A DNA stretch of 64,000 nt. Source: Mycolicibacter longobardus. GTDB taxonomy: Bacteria > Actinomycetota > Actinomycetes > Mycobacteriales > Mycobacteriaceae. Below the pieces are notes generated by a model. It had not been told where the DNA came from. It saw only the letters and a program-made list of their open reading frames with translations, and searched no databases. Each line of letters begins with the position of its first letter. Within the stretch, counting starts at the first letter, position 1. Shown one piece after another: positions 51,762 to 64,000 of this stretch. The stretch spans positions 20,238 through 84,237 of the forward strand of contig NZ_LQPG01000057.1 of assembly GCF_002102265.1 (NCBI RefSeq), read 5' to 3'. The position numbers and the translations under genes were made by a program.

Positions 51762-53771
51762 CTAATTGCCACGGCGCGAATGCCGACCCAAGACATCGGT
51801 GTCGTCGGGATCCTGCTGATAGTGCCTGTTGCGGCGCGCCGGGCTGGCGCTGGTGATCCCGAATTTGGCCAGCACGTCGGACACCGGCGTCCCGTTGTTG
51901 AGGGGACGGAAATGGCGTCCCTCATCGACATGAAAGCCGTTGTGGTGCAGTACTACCGGCTCCGGCTCGGGTTCCGGAATCACCGTGCGCACCGGCGGGA
52001 TCTCGACGGTCAGCGGCTCGGTGGCGGGCTCATCGCGGCGGACCTGACGGACCCGCCGGCGGATCTCCCGGCCGCGTCGGGCGACGACCGGAATCGGATC
52101 GGTGCGCTCATCGACTTCGCGGTTCGGCTGCAAGGCCGCGAAGTGGCTGGGCAGACTGACGCGTTCCAGGACGACAGGATCATCGGCGCGGTCGTCGAAT
52201 TCATCGAGATCGTTGAAATCGCCGAAATCGTCCAAGGGGTCGTCGGGGCCATCGATCGACCCGGCGGTCCGGCGTTCCGGCGGCATCACCACGATGCCGA
52301 CCATGAACAGCGCGGCGATCACACCGAACAGCGCGACGAAAGCCGGCAACAGCGTCGACTCCGACATCGCCGCCGCGAAGGGCTCGTGCAGAAATTCGGG
52401 CAGCTGCAGAACCCCGGCGGTGTGCTCGGAGTGCAGGCCGCCCGGGATGGGCGGCAGGTCGGCGGCGATCCGCGACGTCATGAAGGCGGCCATGCCGGAG
52501 CTGCCCAACACCGCTCCGACCTGGCGAGTCGCGTTGTAGACCCCGGAGCCGGCCCCGGCCAGGTGCGGCGGGAGGTTGCGGGTGGCGGTGGCCGCCAGCG
52601 GCGACCAGATGAACGCCATCCCGATCCCGACCGCCGCGAACGGCAGCACCAGCCGCCAGACCGGAGTCACCGGCGTCATCTCGATCGACAGCCAGGTCAA
52701 CGCGATCGCCAGCACCGAGAAGCCGAACCCGACCACCGTCCGCGGATGCGCCCGGTCGACGATCTTGCCGACCACCGGGGCCAGCACGCCGGTGGCGATC
52801 GCCATCGGCGCGGTGAGCAACGCCGACCGGGTGGGCGACATCCCGCACACCGCCTGGGCATAGAACATCACCGGCAGCACCATCGCGGTGGCCGAGAAGC
52901 CGATGACGGCCACCCCGACGTTGGACAGGGTGAAGTCGAGGTCACGGAAGATGTGCAGGGGCACCAGCGGCTCGCCGTCGGTGACGTCCTGCCAGTAGAC
53001 GAAGGCCGCCAAGCAGCCGATGCCGCCGACGATCAGCGCCCAGATCCACGGCGCCCAACTCTGCGACTCGCCTTCCTGCAGGGCGAAGACGACCAGGAAC
53101 ATCCCGACACCCGACAGCGCCACCCCGATCAGGTCGAAGCGGTGCCGGTGGACCGGCAGCTCGGGGATCAGCACGATGGCCATCACCATGCCGATGACGC
53201 CGATCGGGACGTTGACGAAGAAGATCCACTCCCAGCCGAGCCGGTCCACCAGCACCCCGCCCGCCAGGGGTCCGATCAACGTCGCCACCCCGGCCGTGGC
53301 TCCCCAGATGCTCATCGCCATGCCACGCCGGTCCGGCGGGAAGGTGCGGGTGATCACCGTCAGGGTCTGCGGGGTCAACAGGGCGGCGCCCACGCCCTGT
53401 ACCGCCCGGGCCGTGATCAACATCTCGATCCCGCCGGCCAGACCGCACCACAGCGACGCGGCGGTGAAGACCGCCAGCCCGATCAGATACAGATTCTTCG
53501 GGCCGAACTGGTCGCCGAGCCGCCCGGCGACCAGCAGCGGCACCGCGTAGCCCAGCAGGTAGGAACTGGTAACCCAGATCACGGTGTCGTAGCCGACGTC
53601 GAGCGCCGCCATGATGCTGGGATTGGCGACGGCGACGATCGTGGAGTCCACCAGGATCACGAAGAAGCCGAGCATCATCGCCCACAGCGCGTTCCACGGA
53701 TTGGCCGCATCGGCCCCGGTAGCCGAGCGTGCGGTATCGGCGCGTCTCGCGTCGTCGCTCGTGCTGTTCAA
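51762..53771 (-). CDS. EmrB/QacA-type MFS drug exporter (DHA2) with long C-terminal tail
   Basis: 669 residues, about 14 membrane helices. MFS signatures: VDSTIVAVANPSIMAALDVGYDTVIWVTSSYLLGYAVPLLVAGRLGDQFGPKN and the motif C-like GPLAGGVLVDRLGWEWIFFVNVPIG. The last 150 or so residues form a soluble, acidic then basic tail (DDPLDDFGDFNDLDEFDD, RRGREIRRRVRQVRRDE, then VSDVLAKFGITSASP). M. tuberculosis Rv1250 is 579 residues. The start is a TTG at 53771 preceded by GGAGGGG at 6 nt; other in-frame starts upstream lack a ribosome site. Divergent from the next membrane protein gene. Confidence 0.88.
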   Translation of the reverse strand: MNSTSDDARRADTARSATGADAANPWNALWAMMLGFFVILVDSTIVAVANPSIMAALDVGYDTVIWVTSSYLLGYAVPLLVAGRLGDQFGPKNLYLIGLAVFTAASLWCGLAGGIEMLITARAVQGVGAALLTPQTLTVITRTFPPDRRGMAMSIWGATAGVATLIGPLAGGVLVDRLGWEWIFFVNVPIGVIGMVMAIVLIPELPVHRHRFDLIGVALSGVGMFLVVFALQEGESQSWAPWIWALIVGGIGCLAAFVYWQDVTDGEPLVPLHIFRDLDFTLSNVGVAVIGFSATAMVLPVMFYAQAVCGMSPTRSALLTAPMAIATGVLAPVVGKIVDRAHPRTVVGFGFSVLAIALTWLSIEMTPVTPVWRLVLPFAAVGIGMAFIWSPLAATATRNLPPHLAGAGSGVYNATRQVGAVLGSSGMAAFMTSRIAADLPPIPGGLHSEHTAGVLQLPEFLHEPFAAAMSESTLLPAFVALFGVIAALFMVGIVVMPPERRTAGSIDGPDDPLDDFGDFNDLDEFDDRADDPVVLERVSLPSHFAALQPNREVDERTDPIPVVARRGREIRRRVRQVRRDEPATEPLTVEIPPVRTVIPEPEPEPVVLHHNGFHVDEGRHFRPLNNGTPVSDVLAKFGITSASPARRNRHYQQDPDDTDVLGRHSRRGN

Positions 53772-53962
53772 GCGCCGCCCCTCCGATCGCTGCGCTTCCG
53801 GGCATAAAGCCACCTCATCCGACGCTACGGACAGATGTGGTCCGGAACAACTCGGATCGCCGGGGCGGCGATTCGCTACCGGGGCGTGACCGCGCCGTTG
53901 AAACGGGTAAACAACCGCCACCGCGTTAGCCTGAAGATCACCGAGGCGGAACGGGAGGCAAC

Positions 53963-54754
53963 ATGGGCATCTTTCGACGGCGGCGCCCGGCGCAGGACGC
54001 GGCGCCGGCCTTCGGCGATGAGAAGCCCAGCATGGCAGCCCGGGTGCTGTCACGGGTGATCGAGCGCAGCGAACGGGTGCAGGGCCCGGCGGTGCGCGCG
54101 TACGTGGCGCGACTGCGCAACGCTGATCCCGACGCCGGCCCGGCGCAGGTGGCGGCCAAGCTGGAGAAGCGTTACCTGGCGGCGGTGACGGCCGGCGGCG
54201 CCGCGGTGGGCGCCACCGCCGCGGTACCGGCGATCGGTACCCTGATGGCCCTGTCGGCGGTCGCCGGGGAGACCGCGGTCTTCCTGGAGGCCACCGCGTT
54301 CTTCGTGCTGTCCGTCGCCGAAGTGCACGGTATTCCCGTCGAAAATCGGGAACGCCGCCGCGCCCTGGTGCTGGCGGTGTTGGTCGGCGACCAGGGCAAG
54401 AGCGCCATCACCGACCTGCTGGGCTCTGGCCGCACCGGCGGCGCATGGCTCGCCGAAGGGTCGGCGGGGGTGGCCGCAGTACCGCTGCCGGCGGTCAGAG
54501 AGTTGAACTCCCGGTTGACGCGGTACTTTGTCAAGCGCTTCACGCTCCGCCGCGGGGCGCTGGCCTTCGGCAAACTGCTGCCGGTCGGCCTGGGCGCGCT
54601 GATCGGGGCCATCGGGAACCGCCTGATGGGCAAGAAGATCGTCGGAAATGCCCGCAAGGCGTTCGGCGCCCCGGCCGACCGCTGGCCGGTGACCCTGCAC
54701 CTGCTGCCCGCCCTGCCCGACGACGATGCCGACTCAGCGCAACCGTCTGCCTGA
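53963..54754 (+). CDS. Membrane protein of unknown function (Rv1249c-like)
   Basis: 263 residues, one more than Rv1249c. Basic N terminus, then Ala/Gly-rich hydrophobic stretches around 75-120 (GAAVGATAAVPAIGTLMALSAVAGETAVFLEATAFFVLSVAEVHGI) and near 200-220 (LLPVGLGALIGAIGNRLMGKKIVG), suggesting two or three membrane segments. No catalytic motif. The ATG has GGGAGG 5 nt upstream. It lies 137 bp ahead of kgd on the same strand, an order kept in M. tuberculosis, but a functional link is not known. Confidence 0.82.
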   Translation: MGIFRRRRPAQDAAPAFGDEKPSMAARVLSRVIERSERVQGPAVRAYVARLRNADPDAGPAQVAAKLEKRYLAAVTAGGAAVGATAAVPAIGTLMALSAVAGETAVFLEATAFFVLSVAEVHGIPVENRERRRALVLAVLVGDQGKSAITDLLGSGRTGGAWLAEGSAGVAAVPLPAVRELNSRLTRYFVKRFTLRRGALAFGKLLPVGLGALIGAIGNRLMGKKIVGNARKAFGAPADRWPVTLHLLPALPDDDADSAQPSA

Positions 54755-54891
54755 TCCCGGCCAGCAGAGCGGCCGGTAGACAATCGGCTGCGGGCCTGTC
54801 GGAATATCTGGGAGGGGCTAGCCTTTATGAGGCAGGTGGGCGCGGCGCAGGTGCTTCGCCGGACGACCAGGAATCGAGGCGAGAAGCTGTC

Positions 54892-58587
<3,696 letters not shown>

Positions 58588-58666
58588 CCCCCGTTCGGGG
58601 CCACCAAACCCAGTACCAGCGGTACCGGATAAGCTCGGTCAGTCCACTTACGGCTGGGGAGAACAC

Positions 58667-59491
58667 ATGCAGGGATTCGCCGGAAAAGTTGCCGTGGTCA
58701 CCGGCGCCGGTTCGGGTATCGGCCAGGCACTGGCCGTCGAGCTGGCCCGCGCGGGCGCGCAGCTGGCGATCAGCGACGTCGACACCGAAGGGCTCGCGCA
58801 GACCGAGCGGCGGTTGACCGCGCTGGGAGTACGAGTCAAGGCCGACCGCCTCGACGTCACCGAGCGGGAGACCTTCATCGCCTACGCCGACGAGGTCAAC
58901 GAGCACTTCGGCAAGGTCAACCAGATCTACAACAACGCCGGCATCGCGTTCGGCGGCGACGTCGAGGTCACCCCGTTCAAGGACATCGAACGGGTGATGG
59001 ACGTCGACTTCTGGGGCGTGGTCAACGGCACCAAGGCCTTCCTGCCCCACCTGATCGCCTCAGGCGACGGGCACGTCATCAACATCTCCAGCCTGTTCGG
59101 GCTGCTGTCGATGCCCGGCCAGGCCGCCTATAACGCGGCCAAGTTCGCCGTCCGCGGCTTCACCGAGGCGTTGGCGCAGGAGATGGCCATAGCCAAGCAC
59201 CCGGTCAAAGTCACCACGGTGCATCCGGGCGGCATCAAGACCGCGATCGCCCGCAACGCCACCGTCGCCGAGGGCCTGGACGCCGCTGCGATGGCCGACT
59301 TCTTCGACCGGCGGCTGGCCTCCACCAGCGCCGAGGAGGCCGCCCGGGTGATCCTCGAAGGGGTCAGCAAGAACCGGGCCCGCGTGCTGATCGGCAACGA
59401 CGCCCGGGCGCTCGACCTGCTGGTGCGCCTCACCGGTTCGAGGTACCAGCGACTGTTCGCGTTCGTCATCCCCAGGTTCCGGCCCCAGTAG
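58667..59491 (+). CDS. Short-chain dehydrogenase/reductase (Rv1245c-like)
   Basis: 274-residue classical SDR. Cofactor motif VTGAGSGIG near residue 15, DVTERETF acidic loop, NNAG, and the catalytic Ser-Tyr-Lys as ISSLFGLLSMPGQAAYNAAKFA. Asp after the second strand (ISDVDTEG) suggests NAD(H). Substrate unknown. The ATG has GGGGAGAA 5 nt upstream. In M. tuberculosis the relBE pair Rv1246c-Rv1247c lies between kgd and this gene; here that space is 79 bp and holds no gene. Confidence 0.9.
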   Translation: MQGFAGKVAVVTGAGSGIGQALAVELARAGAQLAISDVDTEGLAQTERRLTALGVRVKADRLDVTERETFIAYADEVNEHFGKVNQIYNNAGIAFGGDVEVTPFKDIERVMDVDFWGVVNGTKAFLPHLIASGDGHVINISSLFGLLSMPGQAAYNAAKFAVRGFTEALAQEMAIAKHPVKVTTVHPGGIKTAIARNATVAEGLDAAAMADFFDRRLASTSAEEAARVILEGVSKNRARVLIGNDARALDLLVRLTGSRYQRLFAFVIPRFRPQ

Positions 59492-59516
59492 ACACCACCC
59501 CGGGGGCATAGCGACT

Positions 59517-59589
59517 TTTGCCCACCTATGCGCGACAAACAACGTCGACAAGCCCACATCGCGTCAGTTGTCGCGCATAGGCGGGCAAA
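59517..59589. repeat. Hairpin repeat, TTGCCC/GCGACAA family, copy 3
   Basis: 22-nt arms (59517-59538 and 59568-59589) pair at 21 of 22 positions around a 29-nt loop. The arms begin TTTGCCC and end ATGCGCGACAA. It fills most of the 126-bp gap between the convergent SDR and lpqZ genes. Confidence 0.85.
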
Positions 59590-59617
59590 TGTGGCATACC
59601 CCGCCCCGGGCAAACCC

Positions 59618-60475
59618 CTACCGTCCGAGCGGGTGCTCCTCCAAGAACGCGTCGACGACCGCCTGCGGATCGGCACCACCGGCCACCCGACGGCGCATGT
59701 CGGCCAGGGCATCGGTGTCCAGCACACCGGCCACCTGGTTGACCGCCAACAGTTGAGGCTCGGTCAACTCGTTACGCCGATACAACGGCACCACATTCTC
59801 GGCGCGCACCAGTGCCGGTCGGCCGTCGGTGAGCAGTACTGTGTCGTCCGGCACGGCGGGATCGGCGGTGCTGGTCCACGCGGCGGAGATCTGCCGGGCC
59901 CGCAACGCAGCGAACAACGCTGCGTCGTCGGGGAATTCGCGCAGCCTTGGCAGCGTGCACCGGCCTACCGCAGCCGGGGCCCGCACACCGGCGACACCAC
60001 CGACGACCAGACCGGAGCAGTGCCGCACCAGCGCGCGAAGGTCGGTGTCGCCCCACGCGGTCGCGGTGGCTTTCGTCACGGCCAGCGCGGGTTTGTCGGC
60101 GGCCGTCATGGCGTAGTCGCCCACCGCGAGCCCCTCCGGCAGCGCACCGGCCAACGCCCAGTAGACCTGCCGATCGGAGCGTGCCGCCGAGTCGGGGGCG
60201 AACACCGCCAGGAACCGACCGGTGAAGCCCGGAACCAGGGTCAGCTGCCCGGTTTCCAGTCCGGCGACCGGGTCGGCGAGCGTCTCGACGCGCACCGCGG
60301 CACCGGCGCCGCGCAGGGCGCTCACGTACAGCTGGGCCAGGATCTGCGACTGCGGGTCCGGTGACGTTCCCACGCTCAGCGGCGGCGGCCCCGGATGGAC
60401 ACCACAACCGGCGATCAGCAGGGCCACCCATCCGAGCGCCAGGCGGCGCAGGTGATGTCTCAGCGGCCGGGGCAC
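59618..60475 (-). CDS. lpqZ: Lipoprotein LpqZ, OpuAC-like substrate-binding protein
   Basis: 285 residues, one fewer than Rv1244. Signal peptide LRHHLRRLALGWVALLIAGC with lipobox Cys24. The mature part resembles glycine-betaine/choline-type binding proteins: LSVGTSPDPQSQILAQLYVSALRGAGAAVRVE, LVPGFTGRFLAVF, ALRARQISAAWTSTADPAVPDDTVLLTDGRP, VPLYRRNELTEPQLLAVNQVAGVLDTDALADMRRRVAGG. No transporter genes are adjacent. Its GTG start lies 7 nt after the malic enzyme stop, so the two are probably co-transcribed. Confidence 0.9.
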   Translation of the reverse strand: MPRPLRHHLRRLALGWVALLIAGCGVHPGPPPLSVGTSPDPQSQILAQLYVSALRGAGAAVRVETLADPVAGLETGQLTLVPGFTGRFLAVFAPDSAARSDRQVYWALAGALPEGLAVGDYAMTAADKPALAVTKATATAWGDTDLRALVRHCSGLVVGGVAGVRAPAAVGRCTLPRLREFPDDAALFAALRARQISAAWTSTADPAVPDDTVLLTDGRPALVRAENVVPLYRRNELTEPQLLAVNQVAGVLDTDALADMRRRVAGGADPQAVVDAFLEEHPLGR

Positions 60476-60482
60476 CGTGCGC

Positions 60483-61670
60483 TCAGGACGTCGAGCCGGC
60501 GGCTGCCGCGACCGCCGCCGCGACGGCCGGTTCCACCCGGGGGTCGAGCGGGCTGGGCACGATCCGGTCCGGCGCCAGATCGTCGGCGACGACGGAGTAG
60601 ATCGCCTCGGCCGCAGCCAATTTCATCCCCTCGGTGATCCGGCGGGCGCCCGCGTCGAGGGCACCGCGGAACACTCCGGGGAAGGCCAGCACGTTGTTGA
60701 TCTGGTTCGGGAAATCACTGCGGCCGGTCGCCACCACCGCCGCGTACTTGGCGGCCAGCTCGGGGTGGATCTCCGGGTCGGGGTTGGACAGCGCGAAGAC
60801 CACCCCGCCGGGAGCCATCGATGCGATCAACTCCTCGGGCACCACGCCTCCGGAGGCGCCCAGGAACACGTCGGCGCCGGCCAGCGCCTCGGCCAGGCCG
60901 CCGGTGAGGCCGGAGGGATTGGTGCGCTGCGCCAGCTCGACCTTGACCTCGTTCATATCGGTGCGTCCCTGGTGCAGGACACCCTGCGAATCCAGCACGA
61001 TCATCTCCGAGATGCCCATCGACAGCAGGATGTTGGCGCACGCCACACCCGCGGCGCCGGCACCGGAGACCACCACCCGCAGCGACGAGATATCCCGGCC
61101 CAGCACCTTGGCCGCGCCCATCAGTGCCGCCAACGCCACGATCGCGGTGCCGTGCTGGTCGTCGTGCATCACCGGGCAGTCCAGCGCCTCGATCACCCGG
61201 CGCTCGATCTCGAAGCAGCGCGGGGCGGAGATGTCCTCCAGGTTGACCGCACCGAACGACGGGCGCAGCCGCACCAGGGTTTCCACGATCTCATCGGGAT
61301 CCTTGGTGTCCAGCACGATCGGAATCGAGTCCAAGCCGGCGAATGTCTTGAACAGCGCGGCCTTGCCCTCCATCACCGGCAGGGACGCCGTCGGCCCGAG
61401 GTCACCGAGTCCGAGCACCGATGTACCGTCGCTGACCACCGCCACCAGCCGGTGCGCCCAGGTGTAGCGAGCGGCCAACGTGCGGTCGGCTGCGATGGCA
61501 CGACTGACCTGCGCCACCCCGGGGGTGTAGGCGATCGACAGCGCGCGTTGGCTGTCCAACGGGGCCTTGAGGTCGACGGAGATCTTTCCGCCCATGTGGG
61601 CTTCGAAGATCTCTTCGTCTCCGATGACGATCGGCGAGCTGTTCACCATGTTCGCAAGGTTCTCGGGCAT
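60483..61670 (-). CDS. Short-form malic enzyme
   Basis: 395 residues, the roughly 400-residue bacterial form that oxidatively decarboxylates malate to pyruvate. Motifs: catalytic Tyr in SIAYTPGVAQVS, Lys in VMEGKAALFK, metal ligands in EDISAPRCFEIERR and MHDDQHGTAIV, the cofactor loop SGAGAAGVACANILL, and ALSNPDPEI. It differs from M. tuberculosis Mez (about 548 residues), and no such gene occurs at this place there. TACCCT 9 nt before the ATG at 61670 supports that start over a GTG at 61697, which would lie upstream of the promoter. Just downstream of mdh on the same strand. Confidence 0.9.
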   Translation of the reverse strand: MPENLANMVNSSPIVIGDEEIFEAHMGGKISVDLKAPLDSQRALSIAYTPGVAQVSRAIAADRTLAARYTWAHRLVAVVSDGTSVLGLGDLGPTASLPVMEGKAALFKTFAGLDSIPIVLDTKDPDEIVETLVRLRPSFGAVNLEDISAPRCFEIERRVIEALDCPVMHDDQHGTAIVALAALMGAAKVLGRDISSLRVVVSGAGAAGVACANILLSMGISEMIVLDSQGVLHQGRTDMNEVKVELAQRTNPSGLTGGLAEALAGADVFLGASGGVVPEELIASMAPGGVVFALSNPDPEIHPELAAKYAAVVATGRSDFPNQINNVLAFPGVFRGALDAGARRITEGMKLAAAEAIYSVVADDLAPDRIVPSPLDPRVEPAVAAAVAAAAGSTS

Positions 61671-61740
61671 CGATAGTCCAGGGTACTGCGCTGGCACAAC
61701 GCGACCGGCAACGGCTCAGCGCCCCTGCGCCCGGCCCCGC

Positions 61741-62730
61741 TCAGATCAGGCCCAGCCCGGTGACCGCTTCGCGCTCCTCGGCCAGCTCGGCGGTGGAGGC
61801 GTCGATCCGGCCGCGGGAGAAGTCGTCGATCTCCAGGCCCTGCACGATGCTCCAGTCCCCACCGGAGGTGGTGACGGGGAACGAGGAGATCAGGCCCTCC
61901 GGCACACCGTAGGAGCCGTCGGAGACCACCGCCATCGACACCCAGTCCCCGTCCGCGCTGCCCAGCAGCCAGTCCCGGGCGGCGTCGATGGTGGCCGAAG
62001 CCGCCGAGGCGGCCGACGAAGCGCCGCGCGCGTCGATGATCGCCGCGCCGCGCTTGGCGACGGTGGGGATGAAGTCGTTCTCGATCCAGGCCTGGTCACC
62101 GACCACCTCGGCGGCGTTGCGCCCGCCGACCTCGGCGTGGAACAGGTCCGGGTACTGGCTGGCGGAGTGGTTGCCCCAGATCGTCATCTTCTTGACGTCG
62201 GTGACCTTGGCGCCGGTCTTGGCGGCCAGCTGCGAGATCGCCCGGTTGTGGTCCAGACGGGTCAGCGCGGAGAAGCGCTCCTTGGGGATGTCGGGGGCGT
62301 TGGTCATCGCGATCAGCGCGTTGGTGTTGGCCGGGTTGCCGGTCACACCCACCCGGACGTCGGAGGCCGCAACCGCATTGAGGGCCTTGCCCTGCGCGGT
62401 GAAGATCGCCCCGTTGGCTTCGAGCAGGTCGCTGCGCTCCATGCCCGGTCCACGCGGGCGGGCGCCCACCAGCAGCGCCAGGTTGACGCCGTCGAAGATC
62501 TTGTTCGCGTCCGAGCCGATCTGCACGCCCGACAGCAGCGGGAACGCACAGTCGTCGAGCTCCATCACCACGCCCTCGAGCGCCTTGAGCGCGGGCTCGA
62601 TCTCCAGCAGACGCAGTTCGATCGGCCGGTCGGGGCCCAGCAGCGAGCCGCTGGCCAGGCGGAACAGCAGGCTGTAGCCGATCTGACCGGCGGCGCCGGT
62701 GACGGCGACCTTGAGTGGGGATTTGCTCAC
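61741..62730 (-). CDS. mdh: Malate dehydrogenase
   Basis: 329 residues, the length of Rv1240; NAD-dependent interconversion of malate and oxaloacetate. Cofactor loop VTGAAGQIGYSLLFRLASG, LVGARPRGPGMERSDLLEANG (mobile loop with substrate Arg), VGNPANTNALIA pattern, RLDHNRAISQ, catalytic His in TIWGNHSASQYPD. The GTG start has AGGAG 8 nt upstream. Divergent from corA; the malic enzyme gene follows after 70 bp, so both malate-using enzymes may share a transcript. Confidence 0.97.
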   Translation of the reverse strand: MSKSPLKVAVTGAAGQIGYSLLFRLASGSLLGPDRPIELRLLEIEPALKALEGVVMELDDCAFPLLSGVQIGSDANKIFDGVNLALLVGARPRGPGMERSDLLEANGAIFTAQGKALNAVAASDVRVGVTGNPANTNALIAMTNAPDIPKERFSALTRLDHNRAISQLAAKTGAKVTDVKKMTIWGNHSASQYPDLFHAEVGGRNAAEVVGDQAWIENDFIPTVAKRGAAIIDARGASSAASAASATIDAARDWLLGSADGDWVSMAVVSDGSYGVPEGLISSFPVTTSGGDWSIVQGLEIDDFSRGRIDASTAELAEEREAVTGLGLI

Positions 62731-62864
62731 GTCAAGTGCTCCTCGAACGGGTTCGGCTTGTCTGGCTTTGGTCCGGGTCGAAACTAGCGCACCGGCGCTG
62801 ACCGGTCACGTTCGGGCTGGACGCGTAGCATTTGACCGGCATCTGCGCCGGGAGGGAGGCCGCT

Positions 62865-63899
62865 GTGACAGCGTTGCGGGACCCGGCTCCCCGGGTGTTG
62901 GTCGACTGCGGTGTCTACACCGACGGCCGGCGGGTTCCCGGCGAGTTCACCCCCGCGGGCGCGAAGGCCAAAGTCCGCGAGATCGAAGCCACCGGTCGGA
63001 ATGCCTTCGTCTGGGTAGGTCTGCACGAGCCCGGCGAGGCGCAGATGCAAGGCGTGGCCGCAACCTTCCAACTGCACGAACTGTCTGTCGAGGACGCCGT
63101 GCATGCCCACCAGCGTCCCAAGCTGGAGCGCTACGACGACACCCTGTTCCTGGTGCTCAAGACCGTCAACTACGTCCCGCACGAGTCGGAGTCGCTGCCG
63201 CGACGCATCGTGGAGACCGGCGAGGTGATGATCTTCGTCGGCAAGAACTTCGTCGTCACCGTCCGGCACGGCGAACACGGCAGCCTGTCGGACGTCCGCA
63301 GACGGATGGACGCCGACCCGGACCATCTGCGGCTGGGCCCCTATGCCGTCATGCACGCCATCGCCGACCACGTCGTGGACCGCTACGTCGAGGTGACCAA
63401 CCTGATGGAAAGCGACATCGACACCATCGAGGAAATGGCCTTCGCCCCCGGCACCCGCACCGACGTGGAACCGATCTATCAGCTCAAGCGCGAGGTCGTC
63501 GAACTGCGGCGTGCGGTCGCGCCGCTGTCCGTGCCGTTTCAGCGGATGCAGACCGACTACAAGGATCTGATCTCCAAGGAGGTGCGGCGATACCTGCGTG
63601 ACGTCGCCGACCATCAGACCCGTGCCGGCGAACAGATCTCCAGTTATGACGAGATGTTGAGCTCCCTGGTGCAGGCCGCGCTCGCGCGAGTGGGCATGCA
63701 GCAGAACACCGACATGCGCAAGATGTCGGCCTGGGCCGGCATCATCGCCGTCCCCACCATGATCGCCGGCATCTACGGAATGAACTTCGACCACATGCCG
63801 GCACTGCACTGGGTGTTCAGCTATCCGCTGGTCCTGGTGGGCATGGCCATCATCTGCACGGTGCTCTATCGCGCGTTCCGCCGCAACGGCTGGCTCTGA
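62865..63899 (+). CDS. corA: CorA-type magnesium transporter
   Basis: 344 residues. Large N-terminal cytoplasmic domain (AFVWVGLHEPGEAQMQGVAATFQLHELSVEDAVHAHQRPKLERYDDTLFLVLKTVNY), long stalk helix, then two C-terminal membrane helices separated by the selectivity motif YGMNFDHMP (GMN). It should form a pentameric Mg2+/Co2+ channel in the inner membrane. The GTG start has GGGAGG upstream. Position and orientation match M. tuberculosis Rv1239c. Confidence 0.95.
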   Translation: MTALRDPAPRVLVDCGVYTDGRRVPGEFTPAGAKAKVREIEATGRNAFVWVGLHEPGEAQMQGVAATFQLHELSVEDAVHAHQRPKLERYDDTLFLVLKTVNYVPHESESLPRRIVETGEVMIFVGKNFVVTVRHGEHGSLSDVRRRMDADPDHLRLGPYAVMHAIADHVVDRYVEVTNLMESDIDTIEEMAFAPGTRTDVEPIYQLKREVVELRRAVAPLSVPFQRMQTDYKDLISKEVRRYLRDVADHQTRAGEQISSYDEMLSSLVQAALARVGMQQNTDMRKMSAWAGIIAVPTMIAGIYGMNFDHMPALHWVFSYPLVLVGMAIICTVLYRAFRRNGWL

Positions 63900-63935
63900 G
63901 TCCGCCGCCTCCGGTGAGCGTGCATTGCTCCTATG

Positions 63936-64000
63936 TCAAGCAGCGGCGGCGTGGGGTGTGTGGTGTCGTGACTTCTCGTCGGTGTGGAGGCGGTTGTAGA
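63936..64000 (-). CDS. Possible C-terminal end of a transposase (cut by window edge)
   Basis: A minus-strand frame entering from the right edge ends at a TGA (63936-63938). Its last 20 residues contain YNRLHTDEKSRHHTPHAA, which recalls the YNxxRLHxxxxxxTPxxA end of IS3-type integrase-like transposases, though the spacing is short. Too little is present to be sure; a chance frame is possible. Confidence 0.3.
   Translation of the reverse strand, partial: YNRLHTDEKSRHHTPHAAAA

Noticed and set aside
60483..61670. Naming the malic enzyme mez after M. tuberculosis Rv2332
   Set aside because: Rv2332 is about 548 residues and of a different length class; this one is the short bacterial form.

Overview
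The window is high-GC actinobacterial DNA that I assign to a mycobacterium. The reasons are the PGRS glycine-rich protein, the LprB/LprC/LprE/LpqZ lipoproteins, a 1231-residue KGD, F420/LLM oxidoreductases, and gene order. Read from right to left, the window follows the M. tuberculosis segment Rv1239c (corA) to Rv1294 (hom/thrA) with insertions and losses. A PGRS protein without a PE domain suggests a non-tuberculous lineage such as the M. terrae group, but that placement is only a guess. Orthologue names rest on remembered M. tuberculosis proteins; no search was run.

Layout. 1-3.3 kb (minus): hom (partial), lysA and argS, tightly coupled. A tRNA-Arg(CCG) follows at 3.41 kb. 3.5-11.2 kb is accessory: an SRPBCC protein, a putative lipoprotein, a membrane-anchored DUF1524/DUF3761 nuclease, an F420-type LLM oxidoreductase, a Fic protein with two 33-bp operator-like dyads, a DUF4185 (arabinanase-type) secreted protein and another LLM oxidoreductase. 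11.2-19.6 kb: a VOC protein, the sulfate-assimilation operon cysD-cysNC-cysQ-rrf2 (minus), a DUF4333 lipoprotein, a large LuxR-type ATPase regulator and the carbonic anhydrase canA. 19.8-25.2 kb (plus): oppBCDA peptide importer with 4-bp overlaps. 25.2-34.6 kb: an SbcC/SbcD-like pair, SixA-type phosphatase, lipoproteins lprC and lprB, and a heterodimeric ABC exporter. 34.9-39.2 kb: an Acg-type nitroreductase with a DosR-like box, a pH-sensing-type adenylate cyclase, a PatB/MalY aminotransferase, a HIT protein and a Ddn-type protein. 39.4-42.8 kb: a secreted PGRS protein ending in a PecA-like aspartic protease domain. 42.8-51.7 kb: LLM oxidoreductase, UdgB, FAD-linked oxidase, CYP130-like P450 with TetR regulator, acyltransferase, DeaD helicase, lprE. 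51.8-63.9 kb: EmrB-type MFS pump, a membrane protein, kgd, an SDR, lpqZ, a short malic enzyme, mdh and corA. The last 65 bases may hold the end of a transposase.

How the genes work together. CysD/CysNC/CysQ make and recycle activated sulfate, with an Rrf2 regulator as the last gene. hom/lysA/argS link aspartate-family synthesis to tRNA charging. KGD, Mdh and malic enzyme sit close together at the 2-oxoglutarate/malate/oxaloacetate/pyruvate junction.

Most unusual features: (i) the fic gene, whose predicted -10 box and start codon lie inside one of two identical-geometry dyads; (ii) a family of roughly 60-75 bp hairpin repeats found in three convergent intergenic gaps, with related hairpins elsewhere, one of them inside the start of oppA; (iii) a PGRS-protease fusion that uses a Sec signal peptide in place of a PE domain; and (iv) eight genes whose start codon lies exactly 7 nt after a TANNNT hexamer, pointing to leaderless transcription.
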